Origin: Burkholderiaceae bacterium 16
GTDB lineage: Bacteria; Pseudomonadota; Gammaproteobacteria; Burkholderiales; Burkholderiaceae
Assembly: GCA_000955785.1 (NCBI GenBank)
Contig: JYOD01000011.1
Location: forward strand, 22,661 to 86,660
Length of the DNA: 64,000 bases
Direction: 5' to 3'
Below the pieces are notes generated by a model, which was not told the DNA's origin, ran no database searches, and was given only the letters and a program-made list of their open reading frames with translations. Both the position numbers and the translations under genes were made by a program. Numbering within the stretch: position 1 is the stretch's first letter; every line of letters starts with the position of its first letter. Shown here in pieces: positions 16,801 to 25,431 of the stretch.

Positions 16801-18651
16801 ATGTCGCTGATCCTTTCCCGCCGTGACCTGAACTTCGTGCTGTACGAGTGGCTCAAGGTCGAGGGGCTGACCCGCATTCCGCGCTACGCCGACCATTCCC
16901 GCGAGACGTTCGACGCCGCGCTCGATACCTGCGAGAAGATCGCCACCGACCTGTTCGCGCCGCACAACAAGAAGAACGACCAGCAAGAGCCGCATTTCGA
17001 CGGCGAGACCGTCGCCATCATTCCCGAGGTCAAGACCGCGCTGAAGGCCTTTTGCGAGGCCGGCCTGATGGCCGCCGGGCAGGACTACGACATCGGCGGC
17101 ATGCAGTTGCCGGTGGTGGTGGAGAAGGCCGGCTTTGCCTATTTCAAGGGCGCCAACGTCGGCACCAGTTCCTATCCCTTCCTGACCATCGGCAATGCCA
17201 ACCTGCTGCTCACGCACGGCACGCCGGCGCAGGTGGAGACCTTCGTCAAGCCGGAGATGGAAGGCCGTTTCTTCGGCACCATGTGCCTGTCCGAGCCGCA
17301 GGCGGGCTCGTCGCTGTCGGACATCACCACGCGCGCCGACTACGAAGGCGAATCGCCGCTCGGCCAGCAGTATCGCCTGCGCGGCAACAAGATGTGGATT
17401 TCGGCCGGCGAGCACGAGCTGTCCGACAATATCGTGCACCTGGTGCTGGCCAAGATCCCCGGCCCGGACGGCAAGCTGACTCCGGGCGTGAAAGGCATCT
17501 CGCTGTTTATCGTGCCGAAGTACCTGGTCAATGCCGACGGCAGCCTGGGCGAGCACAACGACGTGGTGCTGGCCGGCCTGAACCACAAGATGGGCTATCG
17601 CGGCACCACCAACTGCCTGCTGAACTTCGGCGAAGGCATGAAGTACAAGCCCGGCGGCAAGGCCGGCGCGATCGGCTACCTGGTGGGCGAAGCGCACAAG
17701 GGCCTGGCCTGCATGTTCCATATGATGAACGAGGCCCGTATCGGCGTGGGCCTGGGCGCGGTGATGCTGGGCTATACCGGCTACCTGCACTCGGTGGACT
17801 ACGCGCGCAACCGCCCGCAAGGCCGCCCGATCGGCCCCGGGGGCAAGGATCCGGCCAGCCCGCAGGTGCGGCTGGTCGAGCACGCGGATATCCGCCGCAT
17901 GCTGCTGGCGCAAAAGAGCTATGTGGAAGGCGGGCTGGCGCTCAATCTGTATTGCGCGCAACTGGTGGACCAGGAGCGCGCCGCCGAGGGCGCGGAGCAT
18001 GAACGCCTGGCGCTGTTGCTGGATATCCTGACGCCCATCGCCAAGAGCTGGCCGTCGCAGTGGTGCCTGGAAGCCAACAGCCTGGCCATCCAGGTGCATG
18101 GCGGCTACGGCTACACCCGCGAATACAACGTCGAGCAGTTCTACCGCGACAATCGCCTGAATCCCATCCACGAAGGCACGCACGGCATCCAGGGCCTGGA
18201 CCTGCTGGGCCGCAAGGTGGTGATGAAGGACGGTGCCGCGTTTGCGGCACTGGGCGAAGAAATCCAGGGCACCATCGGCCGCGCCCTGGCCAGCGGCGAT
18301 GCCGCGCTGGGCAGCCATGCGAAGGCGCTGGGCGCCGCCGTCAAGCGCGTGGCGGAAGTCACGCAGACGCTGTGGGCGGCGGGCGACGCCAGGGTGACGC
18401 TGGCCAATGCCTCGGCCTACCTGGAAGCCTTCGGCCACGTGGTGATGGCGTGGGCGTGGCTGGAACAGGCGCTGGTGGCGCAGGCCGCGCTGGCAGGAGC
18501 GAAGAGCCAGGAAGACCAGGACTTCTATCGCGGTAAGCTGGCGGCGGCGGCGTATTTCTTCCGCTGGGAACTGCCCAAGGTGGGGCCGCAGCTCGACCTG
18601 CTGGCCTCGCTGGACCGCACCACGCTGGATATGCAGGACGCCTGGTTCTGA
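16801..18651 (+). CDS. Acyl-CoA dehydrogenase (long, about 600-residue type)
   Basis: This 616-aa flavoenzyme performs the first, FAD-dependent step of beta-oxidation, forming a trans-2-enoyl-CoA. Typical segments are CLSEPQAGSSLSDITTRA (flavin and substrate loop, about 160), GNKMWISAGEHE and VHGGYGYTREYNVEQFYRDN (about 430), with IHEGTHGIQGLDLLGRK near the catalytic region. A C-terminal extra helical domain (about 460-616) is characteristic of this subfamily, which is longer than the 380-residue short-chain enzymes. It starts after a terminator and a 156-bp gap, so it probably has its own promoter. An SDR gene follows after 68 bp. Confidence 0.92.
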   Translation: MSLILSRRDLNFVLYEWLKVEGLTRIPRYADHSRETFDAALDTCEKIATDLFAPHNKKNDQQEPHFDGETVAIIPEVKTALKAFCEAGLMAAGQDYDIGGMQLPVVVEKAGFAYFKGANVGTSSYPFLTIGNANLLLTHGTPAQVETFVKPEMEGRFFGTMCLSEPQAGSSLSDITTRADYEGESPLGQQYRLRGNKMWISAGEHELSDNIVHLVLAKIPGPDGKLTPGVKGISLFIVPKYLVNADGSLGEHNDVVLAGLNHKMGYRGTTNCLLNFGEGMKYKPGGKAGAIGYLVGEAHKGLACMFHMMNEARIGVGLGAVMLGYTGYLHSVDYARNRPQGRPIGPGGKDPASPQVRLVEHADIRRMLLAQKSYVEGGLALNLYCAQLVDQERAAEGAEHERLALLLDILTPIAKSWPSQWCLEANSLAIQVHGGYGYTREYNVEQFYRDNRLNPIHEGTHGIQGLDLLGRKVVMKDGAAFAALGEEIQGTIGRALASGDAALGSHAKALGAAVKRVAEVTQTLWAAGDARVTLANASAYLEAFGHVVMAWAWLEQALVAQAALAGAKSQEDQDFYRGKLAAAAYFFRWELPKVGPQLDLLASLDRTTLDMQDAWF

Positions 18652-18719
18652 CCACCGGCAATTGCGCAAGATGACCGGGCGCGCCAGGATGCGCGCACAA
18701 CACAATATCGGGAGACCCC

Positions 18720-19502
18720 ATGAATACCATCCAGCAATTGTTCGACCTGAAGGGCAAGACGGCGCTGATTACCGGCGGCTCGCGCGGGCTTGGCCTGCAG
18801 ATCGCCGAAGCGCTCGGCGAGCAGGGCGCGCGCATCGTGCTGTCGGCACGCAAGGCCGATGAGCTGCAAGCGGCACAGGCCCACCTCAAGGCGCTCGGCA
18901 TCGAAGCCGACTGGATCGCCGCCGACGGCGCCCGCGACGCCGATATCGCACGCCTGGCCGACGAAGCGCTGGCCAGGCTGGGCCATGTCGACATCCTCGT
19001 CAACAACGCCGGCGCTACCTGGGGCGCGCCCGCCGAGGACCACCCGGTGGAGGCCTGGGACAAGGTGATGAACCTGAATATCCGCGGCCTGTTCCTGCTG
19101 ACCCAGCGCATCGGCAAGCTGTCGATGATCCCGCGCCGCTATGGCCGCATCATCAACGTGGCTTCCATCGCCGGGCTGGCGGGCAACCCGCCGGGATCGA
19201 TGGAAACGATCGCCTACAACACGTCCAAGGGGGCGGTGGTGAACTTCACCCGCACGCTGGCGGCGGAATGGGGCGAGCACAACATCACGGTGAACGCGCT
19301 GGCGCCAGGCTTCTTCCCGTCCAAGATGACCCAGGGTTCGCTGGACCGCCTGGGCGTGGAAGCCATGTGTGCGTCGGTGCCGCTGCACCGGCTGGGCGAC
19401 GACGAAGACCTGAAGGGCGCGGCGCTGCTGTTCGCCAGCGCCGCCGGCAAGCACATCACCGGCCAGGTGCTGGCGGTGGACGGCGGCGTGAGCGCGGTTT
19501 AA
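18720..19502 (+). CDS. Short-chain dehydrogenase/reductase (SDR)
   Basis: This 260-aa classical SDR has cofactor motif TGGSRGLG (about residue 19), NNAG (about 98), the catalytic Ser in the NVASIAG segment, and YNTSK (about 165). Adjacent to FAD-type acyl-CoA dehydrogenase, it could act as a 3-hydroxyacyl-CoA dehydrogenase or 3-ketoacyl reductase. Its sequence also resembles gluconate 5-dehydrogenase-like SDRs, so the substrate is undecided. It starts 68 bp after the dehydrogenase with a GGGAGA ribosome site, and the two are probably co-transcribed. Confidence 0.87.
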   Translation: MNTIQQLFDLKGKTALITGGSRGLGLQIAEALGEQGARIVLSARKADELQAAQAHLKALGIEADWIAADGARDADIARLADEALARLGHVDILVNNAGATWGAPAEDHPVEAWDKVMNLNIRGLFLLTQRIGKLSMIPRRYGRIINVASIAGLAGNPPGSMETIAYNTSKGAVVNFTRTLAAEWGEHNITVNALAPGFFPSKMTQGSLDRLGVEAMCASVPLHRLGDDEDLKGAALLFASAAGKHITGQVLAVDGGVSAV

Positions 19503-19591
19503 GTCCATGCTCTAATGCGGTTGGCATGTGGCTTGCGTGGCTCAACCTGAGCCCGCCGGCCAACCGTACTGTCCTCGCCTCTTTAGCAAAC

Positions 19592-20035
19592 ATGACTCAA
19601 ACCAACGGTTTCCCCCTCAAGATTCCCTTCCTTGCCGATCTCGGCGTGCAATGCACGCGCATGGACAAGGAAGGCAGCGAGATCGAACTGGCGCTGGAAA
19701 CGCGCCACCAGAATAGCTGGGACATGGCGCACGGCGGCGTGCTGATGACGCTGCTCGACGTGGCCATGGCGATAGCCGGCCGTGCCGCCGACCCCGACGG
19801 GCGCGGCGTGGTCACCATCGAGATGAAGACTACCTTCATGGCGCCCGGACGCGGCAAGCTCATCGCACGCGGCCAGTGCGTGCACCGTACCAGCACCATG
19901 GCTTTCTGCGAGGCCGAGATTCTCGACGCCGATGGCAAGACCGTATCGCGCGGCTCCGGCACGTTCAAGTTTGTCAGGCGCGTGCCGCCGCAACGCGCGG
20001 CGGGCGGCGCCTCGGATACCGGCGCCGACGGCTGA
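19592..20035 (+). CDS. PaaI-family hotdog thioesterase
   Basis: This 147-aa hotdog thioesterase has the diagnostic NSWDMAHGGVLMTLLDVAMA at about residues 38-57, where the Asn, His-Gly-Gly and Asp form the PaaI active site. It is the second hotdog gene in the cluster, after the one at 16172, but the two are not close copies. The chosen ATG at 19592 lacks a clear ribosome site; a longer frame upstream overlaps the SDR gene and is rejected. It may salvage CoA from acyl-CoAs made by this pathway. Confidence 0.85.
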   Translation: MTQTNGFPLKIPFLADLGVQCTRMDKEGSEIELALETRHQNSWDMAHGGVLMTLLDVAMAIAGRAADPDGRGVVTIEMKTTFMAPGRGKLIARGQCVHRTSTMAFCEAEILDADGKTVSRGSGTFKFVRRVPPQRAAGGASDTGADG

Positions 20036-20158
20036 AGCGGCACATGTCCGGCAGCGGCGTGCCGCATGCCGGGCCCGCCGGCGCAGGGAGCAGCACAGCA
20101 AGAACCAGACCGGGAACAACCGGCACGCGGCACCGATAAAACAAATAATGGAGACCAG

Positions 20159-21514
20159 ATGCTGTTTGAACGGATTGCCGCCACGCGGCTATTGAAACTG
20201 ACCGTGCTCGCCGCCTGCGGCGCAGGAGCCCTTGCCATGTACCAGCCGGGCCATGCCCAGAATGCGCCAGCTCCTGCGCCCGCCGCACCTAGCTTTCCGG
20301 ATGCCGCCGCTACCGATCCCGTGACCGCGGGCTGGATGCAGGGCTTTCCCCCGGCAGCCGCCAAGATCATCAGCTTTACGCCCGCCAGCAACGGCTTTCC
20401 GCGCTCCCGCTGGAGCTTTTCGCATATCCGCGAACTGGTCCCGACCGCGTCGGTCTGGCACGGGCGGGGCCCGGCCGCGGCACTGCCGCGCGCCGAGCAC
20501 GATATCGGCAGCGTGGCCTTTACCGATGCCGACGGCACGCGCCGCACCTTCAGCGACATGCTGGGCCTGACCTATACCGATGGCATCCTGGTGATGCACA
20601 AGGGCCGCGTGGTCTATGAGAAGTACTTCGGTGCGCTTGACGACCATACGCCGCACATCGCCATGTCGGTTACCAAATCCTTCGTCGGTACGCTGGCCGC
20701 CATGCTGGTGGCGGACGGCAAGCTCGATCCCGCCGCGCCGGTCACGCGCTACCTCCCCGAGATGGCCGGCACCGCATACGGCGATGCCACCGTGCGCGAA
20801 GTCATGGACATGACGGTTGGCGTGAAGTACTCAGAAAACTACGCCGATCCCAAGGCCGAAGTCTGGGACTACAGCCGTGCCGGCGGCATGATGCCGCGCG
20901 AGCCTGGCTATGCCGGGCCCAAGACCTTCTATGAATTCCTCGCCACGCTGAAGAAGGAAGGCGAGCACGACCAGGCCTTCGCCTACAAGACCGTCAATGC
21001 CGAAGTCCTCGCCTGGATCGTCAAGCGGGTGTCGGGGCAGTCGCTGGCCAGGCTGCTGTCCGAACGCGTCTGGCAGAAGATGGGCGCGGAGAACGATGCC
21101 TATTTCATGGTGGACAGCATCGGCAGCGAGTCCGGCGGCGGCGGCCTGAATACCACCCTGCGCGACCTGGCCCGCTTTGGCGAGACCATGCGCAACGGCG
21201 GCCGCTATAACGGCCAGCAGGTCATCGCGGCCGAAGTGGTAGCGGACATCCGCCGCGGCGGCGACCGCGCCAAGTTCGCCAAGGCCGGCTATGCCACCTT
21301 GCCGGGCTGGAGCTATCGCTCGATGTGGTGGGTCTCGAACGACGACCATGGCGTGTTCGAGGCGCGCGGCATCCACGGCCAGCGGATCTATATCGATCCC
21401 AAAGCGGAACTGACCATCGTGCGCTACGCTTCGCACCCCATCGCTGCCAATGGCGCCAACGACCCGGTCACGCATCGCGCATACCGGGCACTGGCGCTGT
21501 CATTGATGAAGTAA
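20159..21514 (+). CDS. Exported serine hydrolase of the class C beta-lactamase/6-aminohexanoate-dimer hydrolase (NylB) family
   Basis: This 451-aa protein has an N-terminal hydrophobic signal (LLKLTVLAACGAGALAM) and likely cleavage near HAQ-N. The active-site SxxK is Ser170-Val-Thr-Lys173 (MSVTKSF). A Tyr-containing segment FAYKTVNAEVL and the C-terminal GIHGQRIYIDP follow NylB-like proteins more than true beta-lactamases. It would hydrolyse an amide or ester in the periplasm. The ATG at 20159 is preceded by a GGAGACC element. It lies 123 bp after the thioesterase gene. The substrate is not predictable. Confidence 0.82.
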   Translation: MLFERIAATRLLKLTVLAACGAGALAMYQPGHAQNAPAPAPAAPSFPDAAATDPVTAGWMQGFPPAAAKIISFTPASNGFPRSRWSFSHIRELVPTASVWHGRGPAAALPRAEHDIGSVAFTDADGTRRTFSDMLGLTYTDGILVMHKGRVVYEKYFGALDDHTPHIAMSVTKSFVGTLAAMLVADGKLDPAAPVTRYLPEMAGTAYGDATVREVMDMTVGVKYSENYADPKAEVWDYSRAGGMMPREPGYAGPKTFYEFLATLKKEGEHDQAFAYKTVNAEVLAWIVKRVSGQSLARLLSERVWQKMGAENDAYFMVDSIGSESGGGGLNTTLRDLARFGETMRNGGRYNGQQVIAAEVVADIRRGGDRAKFAKAGYATLPGWSYRSMWWVSNDDHGVFEARGIHGQRIYIDPKAELTIVRYASHPIAANGANDPVTHRAYRALALSLMK

Positions 21515-21556
21515 TCAGCCCGTAATCAGCCCGCCATTCGCAACGAACAACGTATG

Positions 21557-21577
21557 ACAAAGGACTAGTGTCCTTGT
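21557..21577. promoter_or_regulatory. Dyad around GGAC-TAGT-GTCC upstream of the CurA-like reductase
   Basis: ACAAAGGAC and GTCCTTGT form a near-perfect inverted repeat (one extra A in the left arm) around TAGT, ending 24 bp before the reductase ATG. This suits an operator or a promoter-overlapping repressor site; it has no T-tract to make it a terminator. The regulator is unknown. Confidence 0.45.
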
Positions 21578-21601
21578 CCATTTCACTGTAAGGAAACCAT
21601 C

Positions 21602-22612
21602 ATGTCGAAGACCTTCAAGCGCATCGTCCTGGCCTCGCGTCCCACCGGCGCCGTGACTCCGGACAACTTCCGTCTGGAAGAGGTGCCTGTGCCCGAACTG
21701 GGCGACGGCGAGGTGCTGGTCCGCAACCATTTCCTGTCGCTCGACCCCTATATGCGCGGCCGCATGAACGAGGGCAAGTCCTACGCCACGCCGCAGCCGC
21801 TGGGCGAAGTCATGATCGGCGGCACGGTCGGCGAGATCGTGGCGACGAAGAATCCCAAGTACGCCGTCGGCGACAAGGTGGTCGGCATGTTCGGCTGGCA
21901 GGAGATGGGTGTCACCAACGGCATCGGCATCCAGAAGGTCGATACCACCCATATCCCGCTGTCGGCGTACCTTGGCTCGGTTGGCATGCCCGGCGTCACC
22001 GCCTGGTACGGCCTGAACAAGATCATCCAGCCGAAGGCCGGCAAGACCATCGTGGTGAGCGCGGCTTCCGGCGCGGTCGGCAGCGTGGTGGGCCAGCTGG
22101 CCAAGCTGCAGGGCTGCCGCGTGGTCGGCTTTGCCGGCGGCAAGGACAAGTGCGACTACGTGGTCAATGAGCTGGGCTTCGATGCCTGCATCGACTACAA
22201 GGCGGCCAAGGACAGCAAGGAGCTGTACACCATGTTCAAGGAAGCCACCCCGGATGGCGTGGACGGCTACTTCGAGAACGTGGGGGGCGAGATCCTCGAT
22301 ACGGTGCTGGCCCGCATGAACGCCTTCGGCCGCATCGCCATCTGCGGCATGATCGCCGGCTACGACGGCCAGCCGATGCCGCTGAAGAACCCGCAACTGA
22401 TCCTGGTGTCGCGCCTGACCGTGGAAGGCTTTATCGTGTCCGAACACATGGACGTGTGGCCGCAAGCGCTGCAAGAGCTGGGCGCCGCCGTGGCGCAAGG
22501 CAAGCTCAAGTTCCGCGAGAGCGTCGCGCAAGGGCTGGCGAGCGCGCCGGAAGCGTTCATGGGCCTGCTCAAAGGCAAGAATTTCGGCAAGCAGCTGGTC
22601 AAGCTGGTGTAA
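21602..22612 (+). CDS. NADP-dependent oxidoreductase, CurA/leukotriene B4 12-hydroxydehydrogenase-like (zinc-independent MDR)
   Basis: This 336-aa medium-chain reductase reduces activated double bonds of enones with NADPH. Family segments are RPTGAVTPDNF and LEEVPVP, NHFLSLDPYMRGRM (residues 47-60), the Rossmann loop SAASGAVGSVVGQLAK (about 154) and GGKDKCDYV. No zinc-binding residues are present. A TAAGGA ribosome site sits before the ATG. It is probably transcribed from its own promoter (see the dyad at 21557). Relatives detoxify alpha,beta-unsaturated ketones and aldehydes. Confidence 0.9.
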   Translation: MSKTFKRIVLASRPTGAVTPDNFRLEEVPVPELGDGEVLVRNHFLSLDPYMRGRMNEGKSYATPQPLGEVMIGGTVGEIVATKNPKYAVGDKVVGMFGWQEMGVTNGIGIQKVDTTHIPLSAYLGSVGMPGVTAWYGLNKIIQPKAGKTIVVSAASGAVGSVVGQLAKLQGCRVVGFAGGKDKCDYVVNELGFDACIDYKAAKDSKELYTMFKEATPDGVDGYFENVGGEILDTVLARMNAFGRIAICGMIAGYDGQPMPLKNPQLILVSRLTVEGFIVSEHMDVWPQALQELGAAVAQGKLKFRESVAQGLASAPEAFMGLLKGKNFGKQLVKLV

Positions 22613-22628
22613 GAACGGGCCTGCGGAC

Positions 22629-22658
22629 GCTCCCTCTCCCGCTTGTGGGAGAGGGAGC
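22629..22658. repeat. REP-like palindrome GCTCCCTCTCCC-N6-GGGAGAGGGAGC
   Basis: A perfect 12-bp inverted repeat with loop GCTTGT lies 16 bp after the reductase stop. Palindromes of this CTCCCTCTCCC type are, from memory, dispersed intergenic elements in Burkholderiales and other proteobacteria. It could also act as a terminator, but no T-run follows. I saw only this copy in the window. Confidence 0.55.
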
Positions 22659-22698
22659 GCAAACCGGTGGTATGAATGACGAATAAAGGAGACACCCC

Positions 22699-23553
22699 AT
22701 GAATGCTCCAGCAGAACAAGCCAGGCCGCTGGCCGATCAGGACGAAATGGCTGCCGGCCTGTCCGAAGAGGTGAAAGCCAAATATCGCGTGCTGCCGCGT
22801 CCGCCCAAGTTCGATACGCCGGCCGAGGAACGCCTGCACCGCAAGCAGCGGCTGGCGGCGGCCTTCCGGCTGTTCTCCAAGTTTGGCTTCGATGAAGGCG
22901 TGGCCGGTCATATCACCGCGCGCGATCCGGAGTTCCCGGACACGTTCTGGGTCAACCCCTTCGGCGTGCACTTCAGCCAGGTCAAGGTCTCCAACCTGAT
23001 CCGCTGCGACCACCACGGCGAAGTGGTGGAGGGCGACTACCCCGTCAACGCCGCCGCCTTCGCCATCCATTCGCGCGTGCACCAGACCCGCGCCGACGCA
23101 GTGGCCGCCGCGCACTCGCACAGCACGTATGGGCGCGCCTGGTCCACGCTGGGCCGGCCGCTCGATCCGCTGACGCAGGATGTGTGCGCCTTCTACAACG
23201 ACCATGCCCTGTACGACGATTTCGGCGGCGTGGTGGTGGAGCTGGACGAGGGCCAGCGCATCGCCACCGCGCTCGGCAGCAACAAGGCCGCGATCCTGCA
23301 GAACCACGGGCTGCTGACGGTGGGCAAGACGGTGGACGAAGCCGCCTGGTGGTTTATCACCATGGAGCGTTCCTGCCAGGTGCAGTTGCTGGCCGAGGCT
23401 GCCGCCGCGCGCACCAACGCGCCCCTGAAAGTCATCTCGGACGCGGCCGCGCGCCAGGCTTACTCGATCGTCGGCACCGCGCAGGCAGGCTGGTTCCAGT
23501 TCCAGCCGCTGTACGCCCGCATCGTCAAGGAACAACCTGACCTGCTGGATTGA
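22699..23553 (+). CDS. Class II aldolase/adducin family protein
   Basis: This 284-aa protein has a class II aldolase/adducin fold. The metal-site histidines of the fuculose-aldolase type are visible in AAAHSHSTYGRAWS (about residues 135-148) and in LQNHGLLTVG (about 200). Members cleave sugar phosphates or act as decarboxylases, but many in this subgroup have unknown activity. A GGAGAC ribosome site precedes the ATG. The next gene, an SDR, starts 4 bp after its stop, so co-translation is likely. Confidence 0.83.
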   Translation: MNAPAEQARPLADQDEMAAGLSEEVKAKYRVLPRPPKFDTPAEERLHRKQRLAAAFRLFSKFGFDEGVAGHITARDPEFPDTFWVNPFGVHFSQVKVSNLIRCDHHGEVVEGDYPVNAAAFAIHSRVHQTRADAVAAAHSHSTYGRAWSTLGRPLDPLTQDVCAFYNDHALYDDFGGVVVELDEGQRIATALGSNKAAILQNHGLLTVGKTVDEAAWWFITMERSCQVQLLAEAAAARTNAPLKVISDAAARQAYSIVGTAQAGWFQFQPLYARIVKEQPDLLD

Positions 23554-23557
23554 CGCC

Positions 23558-24379
23558 ATGGCTGCCTTCGCACCGTTTACCGGCAAGGTCGTTCTGATTA
23601 CCGGGGCCTCGGACGGCATCGGCGCGGAACTGGCCGTGCTGCTGGCGCAGCAAGGCGCGCGCCTGGCGCTGGCGGCCCGCCGCGTGGACATGCTGCAGGC
23701 GCTGGCGGAACGCATCCGCCGCCAGCACCCGGCCGCCGACGTGGCAGTCTGGCGCGCCGACGTGTCCGACGAGGTGGATTGCAGGCGGCTGGTGGCCACC
23801 GTGGTTGCGCAATACGGCGGGCTCGATGTGCTGGTCAATAACGCTGGCGTGTCGGCCCACGGCTACTTCGAGCAAGTCTCCGACTACAGCTACTACGAGC
23901 AGGTCATGCGCGTGAACTACTTCGGCGCCATGTGGTGCACGCGCGAGGCGCTGCCGTACCTGCGCGAGCGCGGCGGCCTGATGGTGGCTGTGTCCAGCCT
24001 GGCCGGCAAGATCGGCGTGCCGGGCCGCACCGCCTACTCGGCCAGCAAGTTTGCGCTGGCGGGCTTTTGCGAGGCGCTGCGGGCCGAACTGCGCGGTACC
24101 GGCGTGGATGTGTGCGTGGTGTTCCCTGGCGTGGTGGCGACCGATACGCGCATCAACGGCTTCGGCCCGGACGGGCGCGCGCTGGGCGAAAGCCGGCTGC
24201 GCGAGGACGACGCCATGACCGCGCAGGAATGCGCGCGCCAGATGCTGGGCGCCATGGCGGCGCGCAAGCGCGAACTGGTGATGACGGCCAGGGGCAGGCT
24301 GGGCCTGTGGCTCAGGCTGCTGGCGCCCGGCATGGTCGAGAACATGGCGCTCAAGGCCTTGAAGCAGGCGGGGCGGTAA
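23558..24379 (+). CDS. Short-chain dehydrogenase/reductase (SDR)
   Basis: This 273-aa SDR has TGASDGIG (about residue 15), NNAGVSAHGYF (about 98), catalytic Ser (VSSLAGK) and YSASK (about 160). The C-terminal part contains a hydrophobic stretch (LGLWLRLLAPGMVENM), as in membrane-associated DltE-type or 3-keto-steroid-reductase-like SDRs. It is tightly coupled to the aldolase-like gene upstream and 51 bp from the GST gene downstream. The substrate is unknown. Confidence 0.86.
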   Translation: MAAFAPFTGKVVLITGASDGIGAELAVLLAQQGARLALAARRVDMLQALAERIRRQHPAADVAVWRADVSDEVDCRRLVATVVAQYGGLDVLVNNAGVSAHGYFEQVSDYSYYEQVMRVNYFGAMWCTREALPYLRERGGLMVAVSSLAGKIGVPGRTAYSASKFALAGFCEALRAELRGTGVDVCVVFPGVVATDTRINGFGPDGRALGESRLREDDAMTAQECARQMLGAMAARKRELVMTARGRLGLWLRLLAPGMVENMALKALKQAGR

Positions 24380-24430
24380 CGGCAGCAATCAGAACAATTT
24401 CAGCTGGACAACAAGAGCGACACCGACAAC

Positions 24431-25366
24431 ATGGCCGATCTAATCCTTCACCAGTACGCAACCTCGCCGTTCTCAGAAAAGATCCGGCTGCTGATGGGCG
24501 CCAAGGGCCTGGCCTGGCAGGCGGTGGAAATCCCGCCGATCCTGCCCAAGCCCGATGTGGTGGCGCTGACGGGCGGCTACCGGCGTACCCCGATCCTGCA
24601 GGTGGGCGCCGACATCTATTGCGATACCGCGCTGATCTGCGAGGTGCTCGACAGCGTGGCGCGCGCGCCCGCGCTGTATCCCGCGGCGCAGGCTGCCAGC
24701 GCGCGCGTCGCCGCGAGCTGGTTCGATACCGCGCTGTTCACCGCCGCCGTGACTTACCTGTTCCAGCCGGCCGGTGCGCAAAGCATGCTGGGCCATCTCA
24801 CGCCTGCGCAGATCCAGGCCTTCGCCGCGGACCGCAAGGCCATGCGTGGCGACACCAATGCCTTGCGCATGCCCTTGCTCGAGGCCATTGCGCTGCTGCA
24901 CGAAACCTTTGGCCGGCTGGAGCAGCAATTCAATGCGGGCGTGGCGCACGTGGCGGGGCCCGAGTTGTCGGTGGCGGATTTCTCGCTGTATCACAACGTC
25001 TGGTTTATCCGTCGCGCCAGTGAACTGGCCCGGCTGCTGGACGCGTATCCGGCCGTGCAGGCCTGGTACGACCGCATGCAAGCCTACGGCCACGGCACCG
25101 TGCGGGTGATCGGCAGCGAGGCCGCGCTGGACGTGGCGCAACGCACCGATCCGCAGGCGCAGACCAGTGGGGTGGCGGCCGACAGCGGCTTTGAGGCCGG
25201 CGATGCGGTTACCGTGACGCCGACCGATTACGCGCGCGACCCGGTGGCGGGCGTGCTGGTGGCGCTGGATGCGCACCGTGCCGTGCTGCGCCGGCAAGAC
25301 CCGCGCGCGGGCGCGGTCAACGTGCATTTCCCACGCCAGGGCTATCAGGTGCAGCGCGCGGGCTAG
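24431..25366 (+). CDS. Glutathione S-transferase family protein with an extra C-terminal domain
   Basis: This 311-aa protein begins with a GST N-terminal thioredoxin fold: YATSPFSEKIRLLMGAKGL, with Ser14 at the typical activating position, then RTPILQVGADIYCDTALIC. The helical GST C-domain follows to about residue 220. Most GSTs end there, near 205-220 residues. Here about 90 more residues follow, with alternating short strands (AGDAVTVTPTDY, VAGVLVALDAHRAVLRRQD), suggesting a small beta-barrel. It lies between two SDR genes and may detoxify electrophiles made by the pathway or act on a specific glutathione adduct. Confidence 0.85.
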   Translation: MADLILHQYATSPFSEKIRLLMGAKGLAWQAVEIPPILPKPDVVALTGGYRRTPILQVGADIYCDTALICEVLDSVARAPALYPAAQAASARVAASWFDTALFTAAVTYLFQPAGAQSMLGHLTPAQIQAFAADRKAMRGDTNALRMPLLEAIALLHETFGRLEQQFNAGVAHVAGPELSVADFSLYHNVWFIRRASELARLLDAYPAVQAWYDRMQAYGHGTVRVIGSEAALDVAQRTDPQAQTSGVAADSGFEAGDAVTVTPTDYARDPVAGVLVALDAHRAVLRRQDPRAGAVNVHFPRQGYQVQRAG

Positions 25367-25431
25367 GACCGGCGCGCGGCAGGACTGGCAAGACAACCAC
25401 ATACCAACCAGAGCAACCAGAGGCAGACAAC

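Noticed and set aside
16777..18705. Open frame of about 642 codons on the minus strand opposite the acyl-CoA dehydrogenase
   Set aside because: A shadow of the plus-strand dehydrogenase; no ribosome site or motif.
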